Assembly: GCA_902769705.1 (NCBI GenBank)
Contig: CACXPX010000022.1
Location: forward strand, 1 to 64,000
DNA length: 64,000 bases
Reading direction: 5' to 3'
Source of the DNA: an uncultured Prevotellaceae bacterium
GTDB lineage: Bacteria > Bacteroidota > Bacteroidia > Bacteroidales > Bacteroidaceae
The position numbers and the translations under genes were made by a program. This document shows, one piece after another, positions 16,694 to 26,057 of the stretch. How positions within the stretch are numbered: the stretch's first letter is position 1; the number at the start of each line of letters is the position of its first letter. The notes under the pieces are model-generated. The model made no database searches. It was given only the letters and a program-made list of their open reading frames with translations, and was not told where the DNA came from.

Positions 16694-18337
16694 TTACAAT
16701 GTGACCTCCACACCGATGCCGACCACACGGTTGGTGCGTGTGAACGAGTTTTTGCCAGCTGGGATGTTCAGCCCCAGAGCCTCCATGTTCTGCTCGGGTG
16801 TGTTCATGTTGTAGTCCTCATAATTGGTCTGGAAGTAGGCTGCGCTGAGTTTCACCTTTTCGCTGACCTTGTATTCCAATCCCAGTCCGAATGTCCATGA
16901 ATTCACCACAAACGACATGTCGTTCATGTACTCGTCGGTGAGCGGGTAACGGGTGAACTGCACACCGCCCGATACTGTCAGACGGTCGTTGACGTCCCAC
17001 TCTGCTCCGGCCAGATATTCGTTGGTTCCACCATCGAGCAGTTTCTCGCTGTGCTCATACCAATGGGCATCGGTATCGAAGAAATGGTGGTATCCGGCGT
17101 TCAGTCGCACGTTGTCGAGAACGCTCCATTGTGCACCCAAAGCCAGTTGTGCGGGAGAGTCTTCAGGAACACTTGTGCCGTTGACATATTTGTTGGTGGC
17201 CGAGATGACCGAAGCCTCTTTTAAGTCGGAATTGTTCTTCATGCGCATGCGAGTTTTGAATTCGTACTTGGCTGCGAAGTTGAACGGGCCTGTCTTGTAG
17301 TCAATACCAATGACGGGTGCAATGCCCCAACCAGTTTGGTCGCTCTTCAGGTTCACGCCGTTGGCATAGGGAGCCAACGTGGCAGCACTACCTTCCAGTT
17401 GTTCAGCGGTAGCTTGCAGTTGGGCGCCACTGGCTTGCAGTTGCTGTCCTTTTGCCACCAAATCCTGTACGGCGGGCTGTTGCATGGCCTGTTCCTGCGT
17501 CATACCGGCTGCCATATAGCCTGCGACATATTGCTGGATACCGTCTTTCACTTGCTGGCTCAAAGCAGCCAAGTTGTTTCCAGCGGTTGTGAGGCCGTTT
17601 GTCACACCCATGAAATACTCGGGCAACGTCATTCCTGTGTTGCCGTTCATCACGCGGATGTTGTTCAGACGGGCTTCGTATGAGGCTGTTCCATAGAGCA
17701 GACGCAGACCTCCATATACTGAAAGGTGTTCGTTGAACTTGTGTGCAGCACCCACTTGGAAGCCGAAGTAGAACTGTTTGCCTTTCATGTAACCGTCAAC
17801 ATCGTATCCAGTGACGTTGGGAACGCTGGCACCAAGTTGTGAGATGGATTGGTTGAGCCCAGTGGAAACTCCAATGAGGCGATTGGCAATGGCGCCGACA
17901 ACAGTCTCGAATGAGCCGATACCTTTGTCAAACTCGCACTTGCCGCCACCACCAGGAACCGAGAAGTTGAACTGGAATGACCAGTTGTTCTTGTTATAAG
18001 CTGCCTGCAACGAAGGGATAATGGGTGCATTTGCTACTCCTTCAAACTCTTTAGTGGCTTGGCCGTTGTTCTTCAGTCCCAATGCAAAGAGCGAATTGGT
18101 CGAAGTGATGGTTCGTGTCTGGTGAGCATATTGCCAGTTGAAACCCAGATGAAGGCCGTCGCTGAGGAATGCAACGCCTGCAGGGTTTGAATACACACCG
18201 TCGAGACCTATGGCTGCGTCTCGGGCGGGATTACGAAGAAAACTGACACTTTGGTTTGTGTTTGTGAGGATTCCCCCTGCAAAGACAGCGTTCATAGAAA
18301 ATAGAACGGCAGCAAGGGCACATACGATTTTTTTCAT
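16694..18337 (-). CDS. FadL/OmpP1/TodX-type outer membrane transport protein
   Basis: The 547-residue protein has a signal peptide (MKKIVCALAAVLFSMNAVFAGG). Family features follow: GGILTNTNQSVSFLRNPARDAAIGLDGVYSNPAGVAFL at the start, which is the FadL plug with the NPA motif, and a long beta-barrel. FadL proteins pass hydrophobic compounds across the outer membrane. Residues ~292-322 hold a run of seven-residue repeats (xxQLQAS type), probably a helical surface loop. I start at ATG 18337; an ATG at 18373 lies inside the -7 promoter box and cannot be the start. Confidence 0.88.
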   Translation of the reverse strand: MKKIVCALAAVLFSMNAVFAGGILTNTNQSVSFLRNPARDAAIGLDGVYSNPAGVAFLSDGLHLGFNWQYAHQTRTITSTNSLFALGLKNNGQATKEFEGVANAPIIPSLQAAYNKNNWSFQFNFSVPGGGGKCEFDKGIGSFETVVGAIANRLIGVSTGLNQSISQLGASVPNVTGYDVDGYMKGKQFYFGFQVGAAHKFNEHLSVYGGLRLLYGTASYEARLNNIRVMNGNTGMTLPEYFMGVTNGLTTAGNNLAALSQQVKDGIQQYVAGYMAAGMTQEQAMQQPAVQDLVAKGQQLQASGAQLQATAEQLEGSAATLAPYANGVNLKSDQTGWGIAPVIGIDYKTGPFNFAAKYEFKTRMRMKNNSDLKEASVISATNKYVNGTSVPEDSPAQLALGAQWSVLDNVRLNAGYHHFFDTDAHWYEHSEKLLDGGTNEYLAGAEWDVNDRLTVSGGVQFTRYPLTDEYMNDMSFVVNSWTFGLGLEYKVSEKVKLSAAYFQTNYEDYNMNTPEQNMEALGLNIPAGKNSFTRTNRVVGIGVEVTL

Positions 18338-18370
18338 CTTTCGAATTATAGTTTTGTTTGAAATCGGGTG

Positions 18371-18378
18371 CAAAATTA
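18371..18378 (-). promoter_or_regulatory. -7 element TAATTTTG for the FadL-type gene
   Basis: The minus-strand match to TAnnTTTG is exact and places the transcript start near 18364, 27 bases before the ATG at 18337. There is no clear -33 box. Confidence 0.6.
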
Positions 18379-18449
18379 TACTGATTGTTCGAAATTTCCT
18401 TAAAATTGTCCCTCGTTTTAATATCTATTAACTAAAACATCCTCACTTC

Positions 18450-18511
18450 TTGCACAAAACGGATGAATTGTGCATACTTTTTGCACAAACAATCCCTCTT
18501 TTGTGCAAAAC
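18450..18511. promoter_or_regulatory. Cluster of four TTGCACAA/TTGTGCAA sites upstream of the FadL-type gene
   Basis: TTGCACAAAA (18450), TTGTGCA (18468), TTTTTGCACAAAC (18478-18490) and TTTTGTGCAAAAC (18499-18511) lie 70-140 bases upstream of the -7 box. The TGCA cores are 20, 11 and 22 bases apart, close to whole helical turns. They look like operator sites for a dimeric regulator; the regulator is unknown. Confidence 0.5.
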
Positions 18512-18605
18512 GATGGTTAAAACATTTTGATTTTTGTAAAATAGTTGTGTGCACCTATACGAAACGTGATAGGCACTCATGATATAAGATGCTTTTCCAA
18601 TATGG

Positions 18606-20717
18606 TTACTTCGAGCTTCGCCGTCCTTCCTTCTTGCTGGTTTTCTCCTTGTTGGGTTCAGTCTTCTCTTTATTCAACTCAGGATATTGTATGCGCGTGT
18701 GATAGATAGATTTCAGTTTGTCGATGAGCACCACTTTGGCTTGTGCGATGTCTCGGAAAGTGATGGGGCATTCCTTGAAATAGCCATCGGCCACTTGACC
18801 GTCAATCACCCGGTTCACCAAGGCCGATATGCTCTCCTCTGTATATTCGCCAAGCGAGCGACTGGCAGCTTCCACAGCATCTGCCATCATCAAGATGGCT
18901 TGTTCGCGGGTGAATGGGTTTGGACCGGGATACATGAACGGCTCTTTGTCGATAACTTCGTTGGGGTGGGCATTCTGTTCCTTGATGTAGAAATAGCGAG
19001 CCAATCCGCGTCCGTGATGGGTAAGGATGAAATCCTTGATGATGCTGGGGATGTTTGCTTTTTCAGCCATTTGAATGCCTTCGCTGACGTGTCCGATGAT
19101 GACTCGAGCACTTTCTACTGACGTCATCTTCTCGTGTGGGTTCACGCCAACCTGATTTTCGGTAAAGAAGACGGGGTTCACCATCTTTCCAATATCGTGA
19201 TAGAGTGCTCCAGTACGCACGAGGAGGCTGTTGGCCTCTATTTTGTTTGCAATCTCTGAAGCCAAGTTGCCAACGGTGATGGCGTGTTGGAAAGTGCCTG
19301 GTGCAATTTCGCTAAGGTTGCGCAACAGTCCCTTGTTGGTGTTTGACAGTTCGAAGAGTGTCACATTGCTGGTGAAACCGAACAATTTCTCAATGAGGTA
19401 CATCAGAGGGTAGGCAAGCAGTAACAGTATGCCATTGATGATGAAATAGACATACATTTCCCTATCGAGAGACAGAAACTCGTTGTCCTGGATGAGTTGC
19501 AAAGCCAGATAGATGGCTGCAGAGGCTAGTGTGACCAGGATGGCTGTTTTGAATAATTGGGCGCGTTGTGACAGTTCGCGCAACGAATAGACAGCCACAA
19601 AGCCAGCGACCATCTGCACGATGATGAATTCGTATTGGTATTTTACGGCTGCGGCACAAAGCAACACCATGACTGTGTGGGTGGTGAATGCCGTGCGCGA
19701 GTCCATGAACACGCGAATGAAGATGGGGGTAAGGGCCAGCGGCAATATGTAGACGCTAAAGAGATTGTGTCTCATCATGAGGGCCACCAAGATGGGGAAC
19801 ACCGTAATCATGGAGTAGAGCATCATGATAGAGCGTGGCTTGTCAAAATAGTCGCGCCGGAAGAGTGCCAAATAGATGGTGAAGAGGATGACCACAATGC
19901 CCACATAGATAATCTGCCCGAGCACAGTCGTTGTTATTTCGTTTTGTGAGGAGTTGCGTCGTTTCGCTTCTTTTTCAAACGATTCGAGTCGGCGGTACGT
20001 CTCTTCAGTAACAAGGTCTCCTCGGTCGATGATTTTCTCTCCTGCCATCACATATCCGCTGGCTGAAGCGATGAGACTGAGCAGTTCGTCGCGTTCAACC
20101 TCGCTTCGTGATTTGTCGTAAATCAGGTTGGGCTCGATATATTCGTTGAGATTGCATTTTTGAAGGATGGCACGTTGGGGAGCCAGTTTCTCGTCGGAGA
20201 AAAGCTGTTCGTAAGCCGAGAAGGTAGAGTAAATACAGTTGATGGTGATACTCTGGGCAGTCTTGCCGTTCACCACGCGCACTTGCTTGGTTGTGTCTTT
20301 GTTAATAGCATTATATTCAGGCGGGTTCATGATGCCAGCTTGATAGAGACGGTGAAGGCGATCGGCTATTGTTGCTTTATATTCTGGCGGCAAGCCAGGT
20401 ATGCCGTTGCGGAAGTCGATGAGGAACTTGCCCACTTGTTGTTTCTCTATTTCCTTATCATAGTTAAAATAGGGTTGGAAGGTGCTCAGCAGAGAATCTT
20501 GTTCGTGCTTCAGCACTTCATCGGTTTTATAGATGGGGAAATCATATTTTGCGATGAGCGAACTATACATCCAAGGTCTGCCAACTTGATAGTTAAACAG
20601 TTTCTCTTCTTTCCTCGGAAGGAACCATACGATGAGCGTCACCGTCACAAGAACGATGCATGTGCGGGTTATTATGTTTCTGAACCGATGCCCTTCAGTT
20701 TTGGTCAAAATATCCAT
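18606..20717 (-). CDS. PgpH/7TMR-HD-type membrane HD hydrolase
   Basis: The 703-residue inner membrane protein has one N-terminal helix (residues 18-34), a large extracytoplasmic domain (about 40-265), seven helices (about 270-460) and a cytoplasmic HD domain. The HD domain has GALYHDIGKM (about residue 504) and the second-shell histidines in IIGHVSEG and LTHHG. This order matches PgpH-type enzymes that hydrolyse cyclic di-AMP in other bacteria; activity here is inferred from family. It ends in a Lys/Glu-rich tail. It is divergent from gltX. Confidence 0.88.
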   Translation of the reverse strand: MDILTKTEGHRFRNIITRTCIVLVTVTLIVWFLPRKEEKLFNYQVGRPWMYSSLIAKYDFPIYKTDEVLKHEQDSLLSTFQPYFNYDKEIEKQQVGKFLIDFRNGIPGLPPEYKATIADRLHRLYQAGIMNPPEYNAINKDTTKQVRVVNGKTAQSITINCIYSTFSAYEQLFSDEKLAPQRAILQKCNLNEYIEPNLIYDKSRSEVERDELLSLIASASGYVMAGEKIIDRGDLVTEETYRRLESFEKEAKRRNSSQNEITTTVLGQIIYVGIVVILFTIYLALFRRDYFDKPRSIMMLYSMITVFPILVALMMRHNLFSVYILPLALTPIFIRVFMDSRTAFTTHTVMVLLCAAAVKYQYEFIIVQMVAGFVAVYSLRELSQRAQLFKTAILVTLASAAIYLALQLIQDNEFLSLDREMYVYFIINGILLLLAYPLMYLIEKLFGFTSNVTLFELSNTNKGLLRNLSEIAPGTFQHAITVGNLASEIANKIEANSLLVRTGALYHDIGKMVNPVFFTENQVGVNPHEKMTSVESARVIIGHVSEGIQMAEKANIPSIIKDFILTHHGRGLARYFYIKEQNAHPNEVIDKEPFMYPGPNPFTREQAILMMADAVEAASRSLGEYTEESISALVNRVIDGQVADGYFKECPITFRDIAQAKVVLIDKLKSIYHTRIQYPELNKEKTEPNKEKTSKKEGRRSSK

Positions 20718-20787
20718 CTCTTCCTTTTTATTATTCTTTTAGAATGCGAAAATACGAAAAAAAAACGCAAAACTGAAAAAAAAGTCG

Positions 20788-20795
20788 TAAATTTG
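20788..20795 (+). promoter_or_regulatory. -7 element TAAATTTG for gltX
   Basis: An exact TAnnTTTG match 25 bases before the gltX ATG. The -33 region is A-rich and has no TTTG. Confidence 0.6.
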
Positions 20796-20820
20796 CACAA
20801 AAATTAAGAAAATACCATTC

Positions 20821-22344
20821 ATGGAAAGAAAAGTTAGGGTGCGTTTCGCGCCAAGCCCCACTGGGCCATTGCATATCGGCGGAGTCCGCACAGCATTGTT
20901 CAACTATCTGTTTGCCCGCAAGAATAAAGGCGAGTTTGTGTTCCGTATTGAGGACACCGACTCGAATCGGTTCGTACCTGGTGCAGAGGATTATATCATC
21001 GAGTCGTTCCGCTGGTTGGGCATTCAGTTCGACGAGGGTGTTTCTTTTGGTGGCGAATATGGACCTTACCGCCAAAGTGAGCGTCGCGACATCTATAAGA
21101 AATATGTAAAACAGTTGCTCGATGCTGGTCGTGCTTATATTGCTTTCGATACTCCTGATGAATTGGAGCAGAAACGAACTGAAATCCAGAACTTCCAATA
21201 TGATGCCAAGACACGCTTGGGTATGCGCAATTCGCTGACTATGCTAGGCGAGGAAGTGGAGCGCTTGATAGAAGAAGGCCAGCAGTATGTGGTGCGTTTC
21301 AAGGTGGAGCCAGGTCGCGAGGTGCTTGTCAACGACATGATTCGTGGCGAGGTGCGCGTGAAGAGTGACATCATCGACGATAAGGTGCTTTACAAGAGTG
21401 CTGACGAGTTGCCCACATACCACTTGGCAAACATCGTTGATGACCATCTGATGAAGATTTCACACGTCATTCGTGGCGAGGAATGGTTGCCTTCAGCACC
21501 GCTCCATGTGCTGCTATACGAGGCATTCGGTTGGAATGACACAATGCCGGAATTTGCCCATCTGCCTTTGTTGCTGAAGCCGGAAGGCAAGGGGAAACTC
21601 TCGAAGCGCGACGGCGACCGTTTGGGATTCCCTGTGTTCCCGTTGGAATGGCACGATCCCAAAACGGGCGAGGTGAGTAGTGGTTATCGCGAGAGCGGCT
21701 ATTTTCCCGAGGCTGTCATCAATTTTCTTGCGCTTTTGGGGTGGAACCCAGGTACCGAACAGGAACTCTTCACGCTTGACGAGCTTGTTGAGGCATTCGA
21801 TATCTCACGTTGCTCGAAGGCAGGTGCCAAGTTTGACTATCAGAAAGGCATCTGGTTCAACCATGAGTACATCCTGAAGAAATCGAATGAGGAAATAGCT
21901 CAGCTCTTTGCTCCCATCGTTGCAAACAATGGTGTGGAAGAGTCGATGGAGCGTGTCACCGATGTGGTTAGGATGATGAAAGACCGTGTGTCGTTTGTCA
22001 AAGAGTTGTGGCCTTTGTGTTCGTTCTTCTTTATTCCGCCAACTCAGTACGATGAGAAAACTGTCAAGAAACGTTGGAAGGAGGACTCGCCCCAAGTGAT
22101 GGGTGAATTGGCTGACTTGCTCGAAGGACTCGACGACTTTTCGCTGGAGAACCAAGAGCGCGTGGTCCACGAGTGGGTGGAGAAAAAAGAATATAAGCTG
22201 GGCAATGTAATGAATGCATGGCGGTTAACACTCGTTGGTGAGGGCAAAGGCCCCGGTATGTTCGACATCTCTGCATTCTTGGGAAAGGAAGAAACCTTGC
22301 GCCGCATGCGGAGGGCCATCAAAGCATTAGCAGTTAATGGCTAA
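20821..22344 (+). CDS. gltX: Glutamate--tRNA ligase
   Basis: The 507-residue class I synthetase has the HIGH-type motif HIGG (residues 18-21, in [20 protein letters not shown]) and the KMSKS-type motif KLSKRDGD (about residue 259). It charges tRNA-Glu with glutamate in the cytoplasm. Length and the anticodon-binding C-terminal half are normal for bacterial GltX. waaA follows on the same strand after 116 bases. Confidence 0.97.
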   Translation: MERKVRVRFAPSPTGPLHIGGVRTALFNYLFARKNKGEFVFRIEDTDSNRFVPGAEDYIIESFRWLGIQFDEGVSFGGEYGPYRQSERRDIYKKYVKQLLDAGRAYIAFDTPDELEQKRTEIQNFQYDAKTRLGMRNSLTMLGEEVERLIEEGQQYVVRFKVEPGREVLVNDMIRGEVRVKSDIIDDKVLYKSADELPTYHLANIVDDHLMKISHVIRGEEWLPSAPLHVLLYEAFGWNDTMPEFAHLPLLLKPEGKGKLSKRDGDRLGFPVFPLEWHDPKTGEVSSGYRESGYFPEAVINFLALLGWNPGTEQELFTLDELVEAFDISRCSKAGAKFDYQKGIWFNHEYILKKSNEEIAQLFAPIVANNGVEESMERVTDVVRMMKDRVSFVKELWPLCSFFFIPPTQYDEKTVKKRWKEDSPQVMGELADLLEGLDDFSLENQERVVHEWVEKKEYKLGNVMNAWRLTLVGEGKGPGMFDISAFLGKEETLRRMRRAIKALAVNG

Positions 22345-22460
22345 CGGCAAAGAGTCGTGATTGTCCTCAATTCCAATATCATGTCAAGCATGACAGGTGT
22401 TGTCTAACGGGAAATTAAGACTTTGAACTCAAAACGGTTCACTATTTCGCTAAAGAAGAA

Positions 22461-23708
22461 ATGTACAATATTTTTATCTATTTGTATCTCTGTGGAGTCG
22501 CCATCGTCAGTCTTTTCAACAAGAAAGTGCGGACGATGTGGCGAGGTGAGCGTCGTGCCATTCGTGAGCTGAAGGCCAAAGTGGACCCATCTGCACGTTA
22601 TGCGTGGTTCCATGCGGCATCGCTTGGCGAGTTTGAGCAGGGGCGCCCGCTGATGGAGCAGTTGCGGCGTGACCATCCAGAGTACAAGATATTGCTCACG
22701 TTCTTCTCCCCGTCGGGTTATGAGGTGCGAAAGAACTATGAAGGTGCCGACATCATTACCTATCTGCCGCTCGACACGATTCGTAATGCGCGCCGCTTCT
22801 TGCGGGCGATAAGACCAGAGGTTGCATTCTTCATCAAATACGAGTTTTGGTACAACTACCTGCACATTCTGAAACATCGCAATGTGCCTGTCTATAGCGT
22901 TTCCAGCATTTTCCGTCCTGACCAGATATTCTTCCGTTCCTACGGCAGACAGTATGGACGTGTGCTGAGATGCTTCACTCGTTTCTTTGTGCAAAACGAA
23001 GAGAGCAAGCAGTTGCTGTCTACATTGGGTATCAATGAGGTGGAAGTGGTTGGAGACACCCGTTTCGACAGAGTCCTGCAAATCAAAGAGGCTGCGAAGC
23101 AGTTGCCTATTGTTGAGGCTTTTGTACAACCTCCATCATCCAGCACCCCATATCCAAAAGTCTTCGTGGCAGGCTCTTCGTGGCCGCCTGACGAAGAAAT
23201 CTTCATCCGTTATTTCAACAACCATCGCGACTGGAAACTCATCATCGCCCCTCATGTCATTGCCGAGAGCCATCTGCGGCAAATAGAAAACCTGCTCGAT
23301 GGGCGCAAAGTGGCCAGATATACCAAACTTGCCGACAGCACAACTGTGGCTGAAGACACCGAAGTGCTCATCATCGATTGCTTTGGCCTTCTTTCGAGCA
23401 TTTATCGCTATGGGCGTGTGGCTTATGTCGGTGGTGGTTTTGGCGTAGGTATCCACAACCTTTTGGAGGCTGCAGTGTGGAACGTTCCTGTTTTCTTCGG
23501 CCCCAACAATCAACGTTTCCAAGAAGCTGCGGGATTGAAAGCATGTGGCGGAGGCCTCGAGATTCAAGACTATGACGATTTTGAACGTCAGATGCAACAA
23601 CTGGAAACCGACCAGCAGATGTGGTCTCAATGTGCTGAAGCGGCAGGCGACTATGTGAAGAGTCGTTCGGGCGCCACACAGAAAGTGTTGCAAGCAGTCA
23701 GTCTTTGA
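22461..23708 (+). CDS. waaA: 3-deoxy-D-manno-octulosonic acid (Kdo) transferase
   Basis: The 415-residue enzyme transfers Kdo from CMP-Kdo to lipid A at the inner membrane. It shows one N-terminal membrane segment (residues 2-18), then FHAASLGEFEQGRPL (about 51), which carries the conserved Glu, and LLTFFSPSGYEVRKNY. The C-terminal GT-B motifs include GSSWPPDEE and YVGGGFGVGIHNLLEAAVWNVPVFFGP. Size is normal. The gene supports a Gram-negative cell. It may be co-transcribed with gltX. Confidence 0.95.
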   Translation: MYNIFIYLYLCGVAIVSLFNKKVRTMWRGERRAIRELKAKVDPSARYAWFHAASLGEFEQGRPLMEQLRRDHPEYKILLTFFSPSGYEVRKNYEGADIITYLPLDTIRNARRFLRAIRPEVAFFIKYEFWYNYLHILKHRNVPVYSVSSIFRPDQIFFRSYGRQYGRVLRCFTRFFVQNEESKQLLSTLGINEVEVVGDTRFDRVLQIKEAAKQLPIVEAFVQPPSSSTPYPKVFVAGSSWPPDEEIFIRYFNNHRDWKLIIAPHVIAESHLRQIENLLDGRKVARYTKLADSTTVAEDTEVLIIDCFGLLSSIYRYGRVAYVGGGFGVGIHNLLEAAVWNVPVFFGPNNQRFQEAAGLKACGGGLEIQDYDDFERQMQQLETDQQMWSQCAEAAGDYVKSRSGATQKVLQAVSL

Positions 23709-23781
23709 CGTTTCTTCATGCTTGTTTTATTAACAAGGTGAGTAAGAAACGGTTGTATTAAGAAACAAACGTGGCTTATAG

Positions 23782-23869
23782 GATTTGTACATGCGGCTTG
23801 TACAGTCTGTACATGTAGCTTGTACAGTGTGTACATGTGGCATGTACAATGTGTACATTGGGCTTGTAC
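23782..23869. repeat. Four tandem 22-bp units carrying eight TGTACA palindromes
   Basis: TGTACA starts at 23786, 23799, 23808, 23821, 23830, 23843, 23852 and 23865; the steps alternate exactly 13 and 9 bases, so the unit is 22 bp repeated four times. Seven-base and three-base linkers vary (for example TGCGGCT, TGTAGCT, TGTGGCA). It lies between convergent waaA and malY-type genes, so a promoter role is unlikely. Transcribed, the palindromes could fold into stacked hairpins. The period equals that of the bricks elsewhere while the sequence is different. Confidence 0.9.
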
Positions 23870-23931
23870 ACTTTCAAGAACCATTCTCTTATTTCTTGAT
23901 ACAGCCTCTTTACTTTTTGTTGAAGAAGTTT

Positions 23932-25110
23932 TTATGGGCGCAATACTTGTTTGATGCGTCTCAATCCTTCCATAAGTCGGCTAAGTGGACATGCAATGTT
24001 GATACGGATGTAGCCTTCGCCAGTCTTATTTCCGTACATGGTTCCGCTGTTCACTTGCACCTTTCCTTCCTCGAGCAGTCGTTTAGTCAGTTCGTCTGAA
24101 GCGAGGCCAGTGGCGCGTATGTCTACCCAGACGAGATAAGTGCCTTCGAGTCGGGCGACTTTCAGTTCAGACAATTCTTGTGTGAAGAATTGGCAGAGTG
24201 CCACCTTATTATTATAAAGATAGTCACAGAGTTGGTCAATCCATTCACCTCCTTCGTTGTAGGCCGTTTGTTGGGCTATGGGGGCAAAAGGGTTGACATC
24301 GCAGACCTCGTTAATATTGATAGCTCGGTCGATGAGACGGCGGGTCTCAGAGTTGTTGGATATGATGTGAGCCATTTGCAATCCAGCAATATTGAACGAC
24401 TTCGACGCCGACCCACATGTGATGCTGTTGTCGAGACAAGCCTGAGAGATGCTGGCAAAAGGTGTGTATTGATAGCCTGGCATGACAAGCTCGCAATGGA
24501 TTTCGTCGGCCAAGACGCGCACTCCATGAAGCAGGCAGATGTCGTTCATGCGTTGGAGTTCATCGCGTGTCCAAACCCTGCCGGCAGGGTTATGAGGATT
24601 GCAGAGCAGAAACAGTTTCACGTGTGGGTCTGCACACTGTTTCTCAAAGTCATCCCAATCCACTTCGTAGGTAAATCCGTCGGATGTGTCTACACGCTTG
24701 AGTGGAGATTCGACGACATGGCATTGGTTGTTCCTTATGCTGGAGAAGAAGCAGTTGTAGACGGGCGACTGCACTAGTACAGCATCGCCAGGTTGCGTGA
24801 GAGCTTTGATGACAGCCGAGATGGCTGGTACTACACCTGTTGTATAAAGCATCCAAGAGCGTTGGATTTCCCATCCGTGGCGTTGACTGAACCAGTTGAT
24901 GACGGCTTCGTAATAGGATTCGGGGACGAAAGTGTAGCCGAAGACACCATGGTCAAGCCGCTGTTGCAGGGCATTGATGATGCATGGAGCAGCTTTAAAA
25001 TCCATGTCGGCTACCCATAGGGGGATGATGTCAGGGTCGTCGTGCTCATCCCATTTGTATGAATTGGTGTTTTTCCGTTCCACCAATTCATCGAAATTGT
25101 AGTTATTCAT
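23932..25110 (-). CDS. MalY/PatB-type PLP-dependent C-S lyase (aminotransferase fold)
   Basis: The 392-residue enzyme belongs to fold type I. Signatures are IPLWVADMDF (residues 29-38), LFLLCNPHNPAGRVW (about 167), ADEIH (about 201) and SASKSFNIAGLQ with the PLP lysine (about 236). Family members cleave cystathionine or cysteine conjugates, or act as aminotransferases; the exact substrate is not visible. It is cytoplasmic. The DUF3737 gene lies 62 bases upstream on the same strand, a pairing that suggests one transcript. Confidence 0.9.
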   Translation of the reverse strand: MNNYNFDELVERKNTNSYKWDEHDDPDIIPLWVADMDFKAAPCIINALQQRLDHGVFGYTFVPESYYEAVINWFSQRHGWEIQRSWMLYTTGVVPAISAVIKALTQPGDAVLVQSPVYNCFFSSIRNNQCHVVESPLKRVDTSDGFTYEVDWDDFEKQCADPHVKLFLLCNPHNPAGRVWTRDELQRMNDICLLHGVRVLADEIHCELVMPGYQYTPFASISQACLDNSITCGSASKSFNIAGLQMAHIISNNSETRRLIDRAININEVCDVNPFAPIAQQTAYNEGGEWIDQLCDYLYNNKVALCQFFTQELSELKVARLEGTYLVWVDIRATGLASDELTKRLLEEGKVQVNSGTMYGNKTGEGYIRINIACPLSRLMEGLRRIKQVLRP

Positions 25111-25172
25111 AGTTGTAAGGCTTTGGTTTTATAAAGTGATAGATAGTTCTGTTCAAGAGGGCGGTTGCTGTG

Positions 25173-26015
25173 TCATCTGGTCTTGATGACACAGTTCGCA
25201 GGCTGGCGGATGTTCTCGTCGATAGTGACAGAGCCTATTTCGTCGGCGATGATGTGCCCGCTGGTGGGGTTCTTGATGTTTTCGATACGCCCACGGATGT
25301 CGGCCTCTACCGTACTGTATTCGAACATGCGGTCGCATGCGGCGTCAATGGTGCAATTCTCGAGCACCAAGTCCTGCGTATAGCACAACAATTGTTCGCC
25401 AGCGAGATGGCAGTTCACAAGCCGTACATTCTTGGAGTGCCATGCCAGATATTCGCCATCAAGCACAGAGTCGTAGATGGTGATGTTCTCACATTCCCAG
25501 AACGAGTCTTTCGTGACGATGTTAGCATGGTGTATCTCCACGTTCTTGCAATATTGGAATACGTATTTCGAGTCGCTTTCGAGACCGTCCACGTAGATGT
25601 TCTGTGAGAACATGAAGGGGTAGGTGCCTTCATGCAACTTCACGTTCTTCAACTTCAGTCCATTGACTCGCCAAAACACCTCATCGGCATCGTTGATAAC
25701 TACATTCTCCAATTCTACATTGTTCATCTCACGGAAGAACTTTGGACCGTCGATGACACAGTCCTTCATCTGCAAGTTGTTGGTATACCAAATGGCAGAG
25801 CGTGAGCCAGGAGCGAAGTAACAGCTGGCAATGCGAGCACCGTCAACGTGCCACCACGGGTATTTGCCATAGAAGTGGCAGCCCGTGGCCTCGATGTTCT
25901 GGCATTGCTTGATGCCCGACTCGCCGTCGGTTATAGTGATATTCTCTAACCTCAAGTCGTGGCGGGCAAAAAGCGGCCGTTCACCTCCAAATTGTTTGTC
26001 TTTTATTAGTTCCAT
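25173..26015 (-). CDS. DUF3737 family right-handed beta-helix protein
   Basis: The 280-residue protein has no signal peptide and consists of short repeats of the type ..NVELENVVINDADEVFW.. and ..NITIYDSVLDGEYLAW.., each rung ending in aromatic residues. It opens with the family-like MELIKDKQFGGERPLFARHDL. The fold is expected to be a beta-helix; biochemical function is not established for the family as far as I know. It sits between the GH128-type gene (42 bases) and the MalY-type gene (62 bases), both on the minus strand. Confidence 0.85.
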   Translation of the reverse strand: MELIKDKQFGGERPLFARHDLRLENITITDGESGIKQCQNIEATGCHFYGKYPWWHVDGARIASCYFAPGSRSAIWYTNNLQMKDCVIDGPKFFREMNNVELENVVINDADEVFWRVNGLKLKNVKLHEGTYPFMFSQNIYVDGLESDSKYVFQYCKNVEIHHANIVTKDSFWECENITIYDSVLDGEYLAWHSKNVRLVNCHLAGEQLLCYTQDLVLENCTIDAACDRMFEYSTVEADIRGRIENIKNPTSGHIIADEIGSVTIDENIRQPANCVIKTR

Positions 26016-26057
26016 ATGTGTTGTTGTCTCTGTTTCTTCCTCTAGGGAATTCGCAGT

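Noticed and set aside
22345-22460. tRNA or small RNA between gltX and waaA
   Set aside because: No cloverleaf, T-loop or CCA pattern; only a weak TGTCA/TGACA stem.
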